A DNA stretch of 64,000 bases. Origin: Azospirillum ramasamyi. Lineage in GTDB: Bacteria; Pseudomonadota; Alphaproteobacteria; Azospirillales; Azospirillaceae. The position numbers were made by a program, and so were the translations under genes. The stretch spans positions 754,978 through 818,977 of the forward strand of contig NZ_CP029829.1 of the NCBI RefSeq assembly GCF_003233655.1. Direction: 5' to 3'. This document shows positions 8,261 through 17,807 of the stretch, one piece after another. Every line of letters begins with the position of its first letter. The stretch's first letter is position 1. Below the pieces are notes generated by a model. It saw only the letters and a program-made list of their open reading frames with translations, searched no databases and was not told the DNA's origin.

Positions 8261-9832
8261 TCACCCCTTCGCCGCCGGGGTGGCGGCCGGCCGGTCCGTG
8301 CGCGAGGAGCGCAGCGGCAGCTCCTTCAGGAACAGGGTCATGGCGAAGGAAAGGACCGCCAGGGCGGCAGCCAGCAGGAACAGGGTGGCGAAGCCGTGTT
8401 CCAGCGTCGCCATCACTCCGCCGCGGACGGCCGGGGGCAACTCGGCCAGCGCCGCGGCGCCATGGTCCAGCACCGCGCGGCCGGACAGGCCGTTCCCTTC
8501 CAGCCGCTCCGACACCACGGCGTTGAACACGGCGCCGAACACCGCGACGCCGATCGAACCGCCGAGCGAGCGGAAGAAGCCGACCGAAGCGGTGGCCGCA
8601 CCCAGATCGCGCTGCTCCACCGCGTTCTGCACGGCGACCGTCATCACCGGCATCACCAGCCCCAGCCCCATGCCGAGGGGCACCAGGATCAGGGTCGACC
8701 ACAGCCCGCTGGCCGCCAGCTCCGGCAGGATGCCGAGCAGCGCGTACATCGCCCCCGACAGCGCCAGCCCGACCAGCGGAATGGCCTTGTAGCGCCCGGT
8801 CCGCGCGATCAGCCGGCCGCCGCCGACCGACCCGAAGGTCATGCCCAGCACCAGCGGCAGAAGCAGCAGGCCGGACATGGTGGCGCTGGCGCCCTGCACC
8901 AGCTGCAGTTGCAGCGGCAGATAGACGATGCCGGCGAACAGCACCATCGCCGAAACCGCGACCACCGGCGTTGCCACCGCGACCACCGGGCGGCGGAACA
9001 GGTGCAGCGGCAGGATCGGCTCCTCGATCCGGCGCTCGTGCCACAGGAAGACCGCCAGCATTGCGAGGCCCGCCGCCAGCAGCGCGAGGCCCGCCGGACT
9101 GCCCCAGCCCATCGCCTCGCCACGGGTGGCATAGACCAGCAGGCAGGTCACGGCCCCGGTCAGCAGCGCGGCGCCGGCCACGTCGATGCGCGGCTTGGCC
9201 CGGCCGGCGGGCAGGCGCGACAGGGTGCTGCGGGTCATGGCGAAGGCCGCCACCCCCAGCGGCAGGTTGATCAGGAAGATCCAGTGCCAGCCGATCGTCT
9301 CGGTGAAGATGCCGCCCAGCAGCGGCCCGGCGACGCTGGCCAGGGCGAAGACGCCGCCGATCATGCCCTGGTAGCGACCGCGCTCGCGCGGGGCCACCAC
9401 GTCGCCGATGATGGTGAAGGCCAGCGACATCAGCCCGCCGCCGCCCAACCCCTGGAGGCCGCGGAACAGGATCAGCTGGGTCATGCTCTGCGCCACCGCG
9501 CACAGGACGGAGCCGACCAGGAACAGCAGGATCGCCGTCTGCAGCACGCGCTTGCGGCCGTAGAGGTCCGACAGCTTGCCGTAGATCGGCGTCGTGGTGG
9601 TGGAGGTCAGCAGATAGGCGGTGACCACCCAGGGCAGCATCTCCAGCCCGCCGAACTGGCTCGCCATCGTCGGCAGCGCCGTGGCGACGATGGTCTGGTC
9701 CATCGCCGCCATGAGCATCGCCAGCGCCACACCGCTGAACACGCGCAGGATCTCCTGATGGGTGAAGACCGGCGGGGCATCGTCGGGGGACGCTGCTGCA
9801 GGCGTTGCGGAGCGGGCGGCGGTCTCGGTCAT
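8261..9832 (-). CDS. DHA2-family MFS drug exporter (14 TM)
   Basis: The 523-residue protein has about fourteen predicted membrane helices. It carries the MFS motif A variant KLSDLYGRKRV and a motif C-like segment around GPLLGGIFTETIGWHW, both typical of EmrB/QacA proton-driven multidrug exporters in the inner membrane. A possible upstream start at 9913 adds a basic stretch; the ATG at 9832 gives the family's usual N-terminus (MTETAARS). There is no adjacent emrA-type adaptor or regulator, so it is a single-gene unit. Substrates are unknown. Confidence 0.9.
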   Translation of the reverse strand: MTETAARSATPAAASPDDAPPVFTHQEILRVFSGVALAMLMAAMDQTIVATALPTMASQFGGLEMLPWVVTAYLLTSTTTTPIYGKLSDLYGRKRVLQTAILLFLVGSVLCAVAQSMTQLILFRGLQGLGGGGLMSLAFTIIGDVVAPRERGRYQGMIGGVFALASVAGPLLGGIFTETIGWHWIFLINLPLGVAAFAMTRSTLSRLPAGRAKPRIDVAGAALLTGAVTCLLVYATRGEAMGWGSPAGLALLAAGLAMLAVFLWHERRIEEPILPLHLFRRPVVAVATPVVAVSAMVLFAGIVYLPLQLQLVQGASATMSGLLLLPLVLGMTFGSVGGGRLIARTGRYKAIPLVGLALSGAMYALLGILPELAASGLWSTLILVPLGMGLGLVMPVMTVAVQNAVEQRDLGAATASVGFFRSLGGSIGVAVFGAVFNAVVSERLEGNGLSGRAVLDHGAAALAELPPAVRGGVMATLEHGFATLFLLAAALAVLSFAMTLFLKELPLRSSRTDRPAATPAAKG

Positions 9833-10016
9833 GGTCGGGCGTCTCGGCCGTTGATGTCGTTGCACGGGGCAGCGAAGGCGGTTCCACCATAGACTTGGAA
9901 GCGTTCCACGCAAGTCCGTTGGCGGATGGGCTGCGGCAAACCGTCCACACGATCAACCGCGCCCATGATCAACCGTCATCCGCGCGTTGGTTCCGCCCCG
10001 TTCCTCAACGAACGCC

Positions 10017-10045
10017 TTGCCGCGCCGCCAAAGCGCCTCTATAAA
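10017..10045 (+). promoter_or_regulatory. Candidate sigma-70-type promoter of ndk
   Basis: TTGCCG (10017-10022) and TATAAA (10040-10045) are separated by exactly 17 bases and lie about 85 bases ahead of the ndk start codon. This is the best-matched vegetative promoter seen in the window. Confidence 0.6.
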
Positions 10046-10130
10046 GCGGCCCATCCGGCGCCCCGGTTCAACCGGTGGCGCCTGCATGCTTTTTAATTGG
10101 CGAAAAGCCCCACCTGCAGGAGTCACCACC

Positions 10131-10553
10131 ATGGCCGTCGAACGGACCCTCTCGATCATCAAGCCCGATGCCACCCGCCGCAACCTGACCGGCAAGATCA
10201 ACGCCAAGTTCGAGGACGGTGGCCTGCGCATCGTCGCCCAGAAGCGCGTCCAGCTGTCGAAGGCCCAGGCCGAGCAGTTCTACGGCGTGCACCGCGAGCG
10301 CCCGTTCTTCAACGACCTGGTGTCCTTCATGATCTCCGGCCCGGTGGTCCTGCAGGTCCTGGAAGGCGAGAACGCCATCGCCCGCAACCGCGAGATCATG
10401 GGCGCCACCAACCCGGCCAACGCCGCCGAGGGCACCATCCGCAAGGAGTTCGCCGAATCGATCGAGGCCAACTCGGTCCACGGTTCGGACGCCCCGGAGA
10501 CGGCCGCCCAGGAGATCGCCTTCTTCTTCGCCGGCATCGAGCTGGTGGGCTGA
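10131..10553 (+). CDS. ndk: Nucleoside diphosphate kinase
   Basis: The 140-residue protein is NDK over its full length. It transfers the gamma phosphate from ATP to nucleoside diphosphates through a phosphohistidine. The catalytic His117 lies in NSVHGSD and the N-terminus [11 protein letters not shown] is the classic family opening. A longer in-frame start upstream is not needed: GCAGGAG lies eight bases ahead of the ATG at 10131. It is probably monocistronic, given the promoter at 10017-10045 and the terminator at 10595-10624. Confidence 0.97.
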   Translation: MAVERTLSIIKPDATRRNLTGKINAKFEDGGLRIVAQKRVQLSKAQAEQFYGVHRERPFFNDLVSFMISGPVVLQVLEGENAIARNREIMGATNPANAAEGTIRKEFAESIEANSVHGSDAPETAAQEIAFFFAGIELVG

Positions 10554-10594
10554 TCCTGCCGGGCCGGGCCTCGAGCCCGGCCGGCTGAGAAAAG

Positions 10595-10624
10595 GGCCGC
10601 TTCCGCGAGGAGGCGGCCTTTTTT
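10595..10624 (+). terminator. Rho-independent terminator of ndk
   Basis: A 10-bp stem (GGCCGCTTCC with GGAGGCGGCC, one G-T pair) closes a GCGA loop and is followed by six T. A second GC hairpin (CCGGGC/GCCCGG) lies just before it, directly after the ndk stop. Confidence 0.88.
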
Positions 10625-10712
10625 GCGTTTTGCATCTGGCTCTGGCAGTATCGGGGGCCGTAGACCTTTTGCCCCGCGAGCGCCGGGGCCGAATCCGACA
10701 GGAGTGCCCGCG

Positions 10713-11222
10713 ATGGAATCCCAATCCGCAAAGCCGATCATCGCGGCGCTGCTGCAACCGCTGCCGATCCTGACCCAGCCGCAGGCCCGCAACGATCTGG
10801 CCGACGAGACGGTGGTGCAGCTGCTGGTCCGCCAGTTCGTCGACCTCAGCCTCGACGCCTTCAATCAGGTGCTGCAGGGCAAGCTCGACCTGGACGAGGC
10901 GGTGGACGGCATCAACCGGCAGGCGACCGCGCTGAACGCCGTCTTCCTCGGCACCAGCGGCTTCGAAACCGTCGTCACCCATCCCTGGAACACGCCGGAA
11001 CAGCTGGGCGCCTTCCTGAAGGACACGGTGGCGCTGGAGTATCCCGAGGACGATTGCGTCCGCGCCATGCTGATCCATCTGGCGACCCAGCTGATGCATG
11101 CGCTGCGCCTGCCGGACGAGGACCGCCAGGAGGAGGTGGAGGCGCTGACCCTGGACGCCGCCGATCTGCTGCTCGGCCGTAAGCCGGAGGATGACGACGA
11201 CGGCATCGAGATCGACGTCTGA
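10713..11222 (+). CDS. Conserved-looking hypothetical protein, acidic tail
   Basis: The 169-residue protein is predicted to be soluble and mostly helical, with no signal peptide or membrane segment. Its last 15 residues are strongly acidic (a run of four Asp). I do not recognise the family. Third-position G/C bias is high and GGAG at 10701 is well placed for the ATG at 10713, so it is very likely expressed. It follows ndk but is separated from it by a terminator. The stop codon is the first unit of a 14-bp tandem repeat. Confidence 0.72.
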   Translation: MESQSAKPIIAALLQPLPILTQPQARNDLADETVVQLLVRQFVDLSLDAFNQVLQGKLDLDEAVDGINRQATALNAVFLGTSGFETVVTHPWNTPEQLGAFLKDTVALEYPEDDCVRAMLIHLATQLMHALRLPDEDRQEEVEALTLDAADLLLGRKPEDDDDGIEIDV

Positions 11223-11302
11223 GGCGGCAGCGCTGAGACGGCAGCGTTGAGGCGGCGGGTTTGAGATCGCGGGTTTGAGATCGCGGGTCTGAGGTTGCGG
11301 GG
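11219..11302. repeat. Six-copy 14-bp tandem repeat
   Basis: Six consecutive 14-base units begin at the stop of the preceding gene, all fitting YTGAGryngCGggy. The first reads CTGAGGCGGCAGCG; the fourth and fifth are identical (TTGAGATCGCGGGT); the sixth reads CTGAGGTTGCGGGG. The array fills nearly all of the space between two convergent genes. Changes are graded along the array, as expected from slippage. Confidence 0.85.
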
Positions 11303-11314
11303 ATACCGCCGTAC

Positions 11315-11632
11315 TCAGCCCGCGGGCTGCAGATTCACCTCGATCAGCACGGTATCCTCGACGAAGTCCGCGCTGTGCCAGGCGTCGGGATCGAAACGGA
11401 TGACCATGCCCGGACGCAGGTCCACCGGCCCGGCCTCGCAAGTCAGCAGGACGCGCCCCTCCACAACGATGACGAACTGTTCATGGGCGTGGCTGTGGCG
11501 CGGGGCGGAGGTTCCCGCGCTGACGGCGACATGCTTCAGCGATGCCCCCGCGCCGAGAAATTCGTGCCGCTTCACGCCGCCGGCGGAGTGGGACGGGAGA
11601 TCGCACCATCTGACGACGTCTGCCGTGGGCAT
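11315..11632 (-). CDS. Small cupin-domain protein
   Basis: A 105-residue single-domain cupin. The metal-binding motif 1 (HSHAHEQFVIVVEG, with H46, H48, H50 and E51) and the motif 2 histidine H86 (DAWHSAD) are present. Such proteins bind a divalent metal and act as dioxygenases, isomerases or sugar-binding sensors; the function cannot be narrowed here. AGGAAAGGAA precedes the ATG. It is transcribed divergently from the hybrid kinase gene. Confidence 0.82.
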   Translation of the reverse strand: MPTADVVRWCDLPSHSAGGVKRHEFLGAGASLKHVAVSAGTSAPRHSHAHEQFVIVVEGRVLLTCEAGPVDLRPGMVIRFDPDAWHSADFVEDTVLIEVNLQPAG

Positions 11633-11951
11633 GCCCGGTTCCTTTCCTCATGATGACAACGGGTTGATACGTGCGCCGGCGCCGTCTGGATCTCTCGTCG
11701 GGCGAACGAAATTCGACAGGTTCCTTTCGGGCGGGAAAAATATCCGCCTGAAAAAGCGTGGGCCGGCGAGTTGAATTTGCCATCGTCATGCGATGCGGAG
11801 CGGTAGTCCGCAGCTGGCCCAAAGTGATTCCCGATGTCGCACCCCAGGGAAAGCTTGGCTTCGAAACCTGCTGTTAACGCCTCACCTACTAAGACGGTGT
11901 AGTTCGATGCACTGGTATCGGACAACCACCCTTCGGACCGGCGGAGGCACC
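11633..11951. other. Divergent intergenic region, cupin / hybrid kinase
   Basis: No gene is evident. It holds the promoters of both flanking genes. The notable element is the imperfect inverted repeat at 11725-11753; the rest shows nothing I recognise. Confidence 0.5.
11725..11753. promoter_or_regulatory. Inverted repeat, candidate operator
   Basis: TTTCGGGCGG and CCGCCTGAAA form a 10-bp arm with one mismatch around the A/T-rich spacer GAAAAATAT. Its place between divergent genes and the A/T centre suit a protein-binding site. No adjacent regulator gene is obvious. Confidence 0.35.
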
Positions 11952-14567
11952 GTGGACGTTGCAGACACCGACCATCCGCTCCGCACTGCGGGTACCGTCG
12001 AACCGGTCGCCGGCGGCTTCCGTCTTCCCGCGTCACTTCCCGGGCTTCTCGCCGGGCTGGCCGGCTTCGGCACCCTGGCAGGTCTGGCCGCGACCGGGCA
12101 GGCCGGGTGGCCGGTGGCCGGCGCCCTCACCCTTGCCGGCGGACTGGCGCTGTGGAGCGCCCGGCGGGCCGGCGGCAACGCGGCTGCGCTGGCACGGTCG
12201 GAAGCGGCCCTGCGACAGGCGCGCGGCGAATTGGCCGAAACGCAGGCCCGCGCGCGGGATTTCACCGCCGCTTCCCCCGGCTGGTTCTGGGAGACCGGGG
12301 CCGACCACCGCTATCTCACCCTGTCCGACCGGCTGGGGACGCTGCTGCGCTGCGATCCCGGCAGCGTGTTCGGCGAATCGCTGCTCGATCTGGCGGCCCT
12401 GGTCGATGACGAGGCGACCTGGGCGGAATACCGCGCCGACATCGAGGCCGGGCGGCCCTTCCGCGACCTGGAGGTGAGCTTCGAGGGGGTGGACGGCCGC
12501 GACCTCGTGCTTAGGCTCAGCGCCGTGCCGGTGCGCGACGCCGACGGGCGCTTTTGCGGCTATCGCGGCTGCGGAGTCGACGCCACCGCCGAAACGCTGG
12601 CGCTGGTGGAGGCGCATTTCATGCAGGCGGTGGTGCATGACGCCATCGACAGCGTGTCGGAGGGCTTCGTGCTGTTCAGCGCCGACGGTCGGCTGCTGAT
12701 CTGCAACGAGCAGTACCGCCGCGCCTATCCCACCATCGCCGACCTGCTGACCCCCGGCCGCAGCTTTGCCGAGATCCTGCGGGCGGCGGCGGAGCGCGGC
12801 GGTTATGAGGGCGAGGGCGACATCGGCAGCTGGGTGGAACAGCGGCTGACCCGTCACCTCCAGCATTCCGCCCCGGTGGACGGCCGGCTGTCCGATGGCC
12901 GCTGGTACCGCATCAGCGAGCATGCGACCGGCACCGGCGGCGTCGTGAAGATCCTGATGGACATCACCGAACTGAAGACGCGGGAGGAGGAGTTGGCCGG
13001 CCAGACCGCCCGGCTGAAGCAGACCGTCACCGCGCTCCGGGAAAGCGAGCTGCGCTACCGCCAGCTGGTGGAACTGGCGCCCTACGGCATCGTCATCTGG
13101 GACCGCAGCGCCATCCGCTTCGCCAACGGCGCCGCCGCCGCGATCCTGGGCCTCGCCGCCGATGCGCTGGAAGGCCTGTCCCTGGCAGGATTCCTGGAGA
13201 ATGGCAACGCGCTGGAGGCGACCTTCGCCGCTGCGGCTGAGGGGGAAGAGCGGCGGCTGGAATGCGACGCCCTGCGCCCGGACGGCGAGCGCCGCCGGCT
13301 GGAGGTCGCGGCGAGTGCCGCGATCCATGGCGGCGAACCGGCGGTCCTGCTGGTGCTGAACGACATCACCGACCGCCGCCGGGTGGAAGGCGAGCTTCAG
13401 CGCGCCCAGAAGATGGAGGCGGTCGGCCGCATGGCCGGCGGTATCGCCCACGAATTCAACAACATGCTGACCGCCATCGGCGGCTTCGCCCGGCTGGCGG
13501 AGCGCAACCCAGCCGATCCCGACCGCGTGCTGACCTGCGTGCAGGAGATCGCCAAGGCGTCCGAACGGGCGGCGGCACTGACCGGCCAGCTGCTGGACTT
13601 CTCCCACCGCCGGGTGACGGACGAGCGCGAGGTGGTGGCCATCGCCCCGCTGGTGCGCGACCTGCGCGTCTTCCTGAAACCGTTGCTGAGCGCCGGCATC
13701 GACGTGGAGATCCGCGACGGCGCCAAGGAGGCGCAGCGGGACATCGCGCAAGACACCCACCAGGACGCTCATGCGCTGGTCAATCCGGTCACGCTGAACC
13801 AGGCGCTTCTGAACCTTGCGCTGAACGGGCGGGACGCCATGCCGGACGGCGGCACCCTGACCATCGCCCTGACGGTGGAGACGCCCGACGACGCCTTCTT
13901 CGCCCGGCATCGCGGGCTGAAGCGCGGCCGCTATGTGGCGATCCGCGTGTCCGACCAGGGCGGCGGCGTTCCGGCGGCGATCCGCGACCGCATCTGGGAG
14001 CCCTTCTTCACCACCAAGGAGCCGGGGAAGGGCACCGGGCTCGGGCTGTGGATGGTCTATGGCACGGCGCAGCAGGCCGGCGGCGCCGTCGAACTCGAAG
14101 GGGAGGAGGGACACGGCGCCACCTTCGCCCTGTTCCTGCCCGCGGTCGATCCGCCGGCCGCGCCCGCCGGATTGGATCCGCTGAATGTGGCGGAAGGGGA
14201 AGGGGCCGTCATCCTGCTGGTTGACGACGAGGACTCGGTGCGCCGCTATCTCCGCCTCGTGCTGGAGGAGGCCGGCTGCACGGTGGTCGAGGCGTCGGAC
14301 GGGCGGGAGGCGCTGGAGCGCTATGAGGAGGCCGGGGGCCTGTTCGACGCGGTGGTCAGCGACGTTTCGATGCCGCGGATGAACGGGCTGGAGCTTGCCC
14401 GCGCCCTGGAGGCGCGCAACCAGCTTCTGCCCATCCTGTTCCTGACCGGCTATGCCTCGCGGGAGACGGCGGCGGGGCTGACGGCGCAGGAGGGGCGGCA
14501 GATCGTGATGAAGCCGGTGGCGCCGGAGCGGCTGCTCCAGGCCCTGCGCGACCTTCTGGCCTTGTGA
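11952..14567 (+). CDS. Hybrid sensor histidine kinase with PAS domains
   Basis: The protein (about 871 residues) starts with two hydrophobic segments (about 20-65). PAS-type domains follow, recognisable at PGWFWETG, at [20 protein letters not shown] and at [16 protein letters not shown]. The kinase core has His500 in [10 protein letters not shown] and an ATPase domain ([26 protein letters not shown]). A C-terminal receiver has Asp804 ([10 protein letters not shown]), giving an internal His-to-Asp relay. The GTG at 11952 has GGAGG four bases ahead; an ATG at 11907 without a clear ribosome site is the alternative. Its stop overlaps the region of the next gene, a receiver-ended protein that is a natural partner. 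Confidence 0.9.
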   Translation: MDVADTDHPLRTAGTVEPVAGGFRLPASLPGLLAGLAGFGTLAGLAATGQAGWPVAGALTLAGGLALWSARRAGGNAAALARSEAALRQARGELAETQARARDFTAASPGWFWETGADHRYLTLSDRLGTLLRCDPGSVFGESLLDLAALVDDEATWAEYRADIEAGRPFRDLEVSFEGVDGRDLVLRLSAVPVRDADGRFCGYRGCGVDATAETLALVEAHFMQAVVHDAIDSVSEGFVLFSADGRLLICNEQYRRAYPTIADLLTPGRSFAEILRAAAERGGYEGEGDIGSWVEQRLTRHLQHSAPVDGRLSDGRWYRISEHATGTGGVVKILMDITELKTREEELAGQTARLKQTVTALRESELRYRQLVELAPYGIVIWDRSAIRFANGAAAAILGLAADALEGLSLAGFLENGNALEATFAAAAEGEERRLECDALRPDGERRRLEVAASAAIHGGEPAVLLVLNDITDRRRVEGELQRAQKMEAVGRMAGGIAHEFNNMLTAIGGFARLAERNPADPDRVLTCVQEIAKASERAAALTGQLLDFSHRRVTDEREVVAIAPLVRDLRVFLKPLLSAGIDVEIRDGAKEAQRDIAQDTHQDAHALVNPVTLNQALLNLALNGRDAMPDGGTLTIALTVETPDDAFFARHRGLKRGRYVAIRVSDQGGGVPAAIRDRIWEPFFTTKEPGKGTGLGLWMVYGTAQQAGGAVELEGEEGHGATFALFLPAVDPPAAPAGLDPLNVAEGEGAVILLVDDEDSVRRYLRLVLEEAGCTVVEASDGREALERYEEAGGLFDAVVSDVSMPRMNGLELARALEARNQLLPILFLTGYASRETAAGLTAQEGRQIVMKPVAPERLLQALRDLLAL

Positions 14568-14575
14568 GGTCGGTG

Positions 14576-16486
14576 ATGATGGAGCCGCCCCGCCACGACG
14601 ACCGCACCGAACCGATCCCATCCGCCGCGCCGGAGGATGCGGAGGGTACCGCTCCCGCCGTCTGCCGGGAGCCGGCGGATTTCTACGCGCCCGCCGGGCG
14701 CGACAGCGTCGGCCGCTTCTGCCGCCGCTTCCTCGACGAGAATGCGCTGACGGCGACGGAACTGCTGCACCATCCGCGCCACCAGACATCGCTGTCCAAC
14801 ACCGCCACCTTCGTCGCCATCCTGACCCAGGCGGAGCGGGCGATGGAGCGGCCCGGCGGTCAGAAGGGCGCGTTGACCCCGCTGGTCAACGAGATCGCCC
14901 GGTTGACGCGGGAAAGGCTGAAGGAGAACCCGCCGCCCGACTTCCTGCCGGACGCCTATCCCGGCACGGCGGCGGAGCTTCTGTCCAATGGCGGCTTTCT
15001 CGGCCGATTCCTGCTCGACGCCGCCATCACCCAGCACATCGCCGCCGGACGCAGCTTTGCCGAGAAGGCGGAATCCCTGCTGGAACTGGCCGCGACCACC
15101 GGGCATCCCGACGCGCTGGTTCCGCTGGAGCGGTTGCTGGGCGAGATCGTCCTGAGCGATTCCGGCACCGCGTCCTGCGCGCGCGATGCGCCCTTCGTCA
15201 CGCTGATCGACCTGATCGTGACCCTGATCGCCGCCGACCGGCCGATGCCGGAGGACGCGCCGCCGGTCTTCCGCGGGCTGGACGCGCTGATGCGGCGGGT
15301 GCAGATGCCGGTTCTGCGCGAATCGCTGACCGCCGCCTTCCGCCGCGAGATGGCCAAGCCGGCCTGCTTCACCATCGCCAGTGCCGGCGACATGTTCGGC
15401 ATCGAGGCGGTGCAGCGCGAGATCCTGGCGCTGAGCGACCTGTCCGCCCGGCTGCGCGACCGCGAGGGCAACTACGCCGGCGGCGCCCGGACCGAGGCGG
15501 CGTTGCAGCGGCGCACCGCCCTGCTGGTCAACGAGGACACGGTCCCGGAGATCACGCGCGGCCGCAACTTCATGCAGAAGCTGCGCATCCTGTTCGTTCT
15601 GCAGAAGATGCCGCTGTCGCCCACCGCGGCCAAGGCGGTCACCGATTACCTGAAGAGCTTCTTCGACAGCCGCGACTTCGCCGGCCGGCTGCTGGACTGC
15701 TGGAAGGACCGCAATGAAAAGCTGAAGGGGGTGGCGGAGGTCCAGCGCATGGTGCAGTCCAGCGCCTTCCCGGAGGAGGAGCGCGAGTTTCTGGCCGGCC
15801 AGATCGACGACATCCAGAACGCCTTCCTGCGCACCCAGCGCGTGCTGGCGCCGCTGATCCAGGCTAAGGACGACCCGCCGGCCGACACCGTGCTGGACAT
15901 CGTCCGTCTGGCGGGGGAGGGGGCCTTCTGTAACGGCAAGAGCCGGTTGGCGGTGGCCCGCGTCCTCTACCGCCACTGCCACCGGCCTCGCTTCGTCCGC
16001 CATGTGCTGCTGAACGCGCCGGGGCCGAAGGAGCGGGCGGCGCGGGCCGGCTGGCTGCGCCAGTCGCTGGCGATGGTCGGCGTGCCCTTCCTCGATCTCT
16101 CCACCCAGCGGGTGCTGGTGGTGGATGACGAGGACGGGCCGCGCGCCTTCGTCACCTCCGTCCTTCGCGAACTGGGCATCGGGCGGGTCGACACCGCGGT
16201 CGACGGCCAGGACGCGCTGGACCGCTTCCAGGCGGACGGAGCCGCCTACGACCTGATCGTCTGCGACTGGATGATGCCGCGGCTGAGCGGACTGGACCTG
16301 CTGAAGCATGTGCGCGAGACGCGCAGCGACCTGCCCTTCCTGATGGTCACGGCGCTCGCCACGCTGGAGGCGGTAAAGAAGGCGCTGGCCCATCATGTCA
16401 GCGGCTACATCGCCAAGCCATTCACCCCGGACCAGTTGGAGGAAAAGGTCTTTCTGGTGATGGCGCAGAAGGGGATCGGGGAATAG
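14576..16486 (+). CDS. Large protein of unknown function ending in a receiver
   Basis: Only the last ~130 of 636 residues are recognisable: a receiver domain with VVDDED, phospho-acceptor Asp564 in CDWMMPRLSG and Lys in IAKPF. The first 500 residues look helical and soluble and match no family I know; there is no HTH or GGDEF motif. Having the receiver at the C-terminus, after a long unknown region, is unusual. Start choice: GAGG six bases ahead of the ATG at 14576; a GTG at 14564 overlapping the kinase stop is also possible. It is the second gene of an operon with the hybrid kinase, which should be its phosphodonor. Confidence 0.85.
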   Translation: MMEPPRHDDRTEPIPSAAPEDAEGTAPAVCREPADFYAPAGRDSVGRFCRRFLDENALTATELLHHPRHQTSLSNTATFVAILTQAERAMERPGGQKGALTPLVNEIARLTRERLKENPPPDFLPDAYPGTAAELLSNGGFLGRFLLDAAITQHIAAGRSFAEKAESLLELAATTGHPDALVPLERLLGEIVLSDSGTASCARDAPFVTLIDLIVTLIAADRPMPEDAPPVFRGLDALMRRVQMPVLRESLTAAFRREMAKPACFTIASAGDMFGIEAVQREILALSDLSARLRDREGNYAGGARTEAALQRRTALLVNEDTVPEITRGRNFMQKLRILFVLQKMPLSPTAAKAVTDYLKSFFDSRDFAGRLLDCWKDRNEKLKGVAEVQRMVQSSAFPEEEREFLAGQIDDIQNAFLRTQRVLAPLIQAKDDPPADTVLDIVRLAGEGAFCNGKSRLAVARVLYRHCHRPRFVRHVLLNAPGPKERAARAGWLRQSLAMVGVPFLDLSTQRVLVVDDEDGPRAFVTSVLRELGIGRVDTAVDGQDALDRFQADGAAYDLIVCDWMMPRLSGLDLLKHVRETRSDLPFLMVTALATLEAVKKALAHHVSGYIAKPFTPDQLEEKVFLVMAQKGIGE

Positions 16487-16495
16487 GGCCGCCGG

Positions 16496-16915
16496 TCAGC
16501 GGAAGAGGCCGGGCATGATCCTCACGATGATGCCGCTGGTGGAGGCGACCAGCACGGCGTCGGGGCCGACGCGGACCCAGCGGTGGCCGGGCGGCGGACG
16601 GTGCAGATGGTGGGCGGCGGGCTTGGCGATGACGTGGCGCGGCGCACGCCATTCCGGCGGCAACCGCTGTCCGGCCCGCCAGCCGCGGCCGTCCGGCGGG
16701 CCGAAACGGTGGGGCGCCACATGGGCGGGCGGTTCCATCCGGCGGCCCCGGTCCCGCTGGTCCCAGCCCTGGTGCGGCCCCCGTTCGGGGCCTTGACGTT
16801 GGGCGGCGTGACGGTTGTCCTGACCGGGCTGCCATCCCTGGGCAAAGGCGGGAGTGCCGGTCGCGGTTGTGAGGGCGAGGACCGCGGCGGCCATGGCGAG
16901 CAAGCTCTTCTTCAT
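16496..16915 (-). CDS. RcnB-like periplasmic protein
   Basis: The 139-residue product has a clear signal peptide (MKKSLLAMAAAVLAL, cleavage after AFA). The mature part is rich in His, Arg, Pro and Gly. The C-terminal segment (HRWVRVGPDAVLVAST) matches the conserved end of the RcnB family, whose E. coli member affects nickel/cobalt homeostasis. Metal binding by the His-rich middle is an inference. AAAGG is about nine bases ahead of the ATG at 16915. The stop lies nine bases from that of the convergent receiver-ended gene. Confidence 0.7.
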   Translation of the reverse strand: MKKSLLAMAAAVLALTTATGTPAFAQGWQPGQDNRHAAQRQGPERGPHQGWDQRDRGRRMEPPAHVAPHRFGPPDGRGWRAGQRLPPEWRAPRHVIAKPAAHHLHRPPPGHRWVRVGPDAVLVASTSGIIVRIMPGLFR

Positions 16916-17107
16916 GCTGTCCATCCTTTTGCTTCCGGTGCCGGCCGGTCGTGCCGGGGCATCCATAGCGGTCAGGATGGCGCGCCTTCGTTGCGGGGTT
17001 GTGTCCGCCCGCCGGCGATTCGGTAACAGAGTGTATCCGGCCCCATTGGGGACGAAATCCCACATCCGCCTGTTGTGGTACGGAAACCCTATGGAAGGAG
17101 CCGTCCC

Positions 17108-17290
17108 ATGGCAGACCAGACAGCGAAGGAAGGCAACGTCCTGTCCAACGAGCCCGACCGCGACATCGCCGATCCGCTCGAAGCGGCGAAGGCGGTCTCC
17201 GATACCGGCAAGCCGATCACCCCCGATACCGAATCGGCCAAGCACATCGACCGTCCGGCGGAGAAGGGCAAGGCTGGGAAGAACAAGTAA
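17108..17290 (+). CDS. Short hydrophilic protein (60 aa)
   Basis: A 60-residue, strongly charged, probably disordered protein with Lys-rich ends and no hydrophobic core. AAGGAG is seven bases ahead of the ATG at 17108, which makes it likely to be translated. I do not know the family. Small disordered proteins of this kind are often stress-related in soil alphaproteobacteria, but that is only a guess. It converges on the small HTH gene. Confidence 0.6.
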   Translation: MADQTAKEGNVLSNEPDRDIADPLEAAKAVSDTGKPITPDTESAKHIDRPAEKGKAGKNK

Positions 17291-17314
17291 AAGGCGGAAG
17301 GGCTTGCGAACCGC

Positions 17315-17500
17315 TCAGCGCAGGTCGACACCGGCCTGTTTGAAGGCACGGGCGAGGGCATCGACGATGGCCGGATCGACCTCGCCCGTCCCGTAATCGA
17401 GATTCATCACGGCGTACCACGGCACACCGGCCTTGTCCGCCAGCATCCGTGTCGACCAGCCAAGGCGCAGGCGTGCCTCTTGGCACTGCGTCCCGGTCAT
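17315..17500 (-). CDS. Small helix-turn-helix protein
   Basis: This 61-residue protein is essentially one HTH motif of the Cro/C1 (XRE) kind: QEARLRLGWSTRMLADKAG as the first helices and a recognition region around PWYAVMNLDYG. The acidic second half is less typical. GGAG lies about eleven bases ahead of the ATG at 17500. A longer frame upstream runs through A/T-rich, repeat-rich DNA that looks like a promoter, not protein. It may regulate itself or the small genes around it. Confidence 0.7.
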   Translation of the reverse strand: MTGTQCQEARLRLGWSTRMLADKAGVPWYAVMNLDYGTGEVDPAIVDALARAFKQAGVDLR

Positions 17501-17807
17501 GATGCGTCGACTCCACACGTTAGCGTCCGCCTTCCATGTCCCGGCCCTTGCCGGACAGCGGCTGTCCGTTTCGGACCGATGGTCAGCGATAATAATGCTG
17601 CAAATGGCCAAGCTTGTCATGTGTCGGTTTGTTGCAAAGCGGAACGCTCTGCTTTGCCGGACTGTCATAATGGACAGGCGGTGGACAATCGGCAAAAGCA
17701 CCTAAAGTTTGCGGGACAATCGATTTGACCTTTCGACGTTTGGGGACTTTGGGGCGGCGCTTTTTGTAAGTGAGTCCCGCCGCGCCATTCGCCGCCGAAG
17801 GTTGCGG
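17501..17807. other. Intergenic region rich in short inverted repeats
   Basis: No credible gene. The region is poorer in G+C than its surroundings and contains several small dyads: GGACAG/CTGTCC near 17557-17571, GCAAAGC/GCTTTGC at 17634-17657 (10-base loop), and CTGTC/GACAG near 17664-17680. It lies upstream of the small HTH gene on the minus strand and downstream of the RsbW-like gene, so it could hold the promoter and operators of the HTH gene and a terminator for rsbW. Confidence 0.45.
17634..17657. promoter_or_regulatory. Perfect 7-bp inverted repeat
   Basis: GCAAAGC and GCTTTGC flank a 10-base centre, upstream of the minus-strand HTH gene. It could be an operator for that protein or a terminator stem for the gene before it. 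Confidence 0.3.

Noticed and set aside
10555-10582. GC-rich dyad right after ndk as a separate terminator
   Set aside because: It lacks a T-run and the stronger hairpin with six T follows within 15 bases; treated as part of the same termination region.
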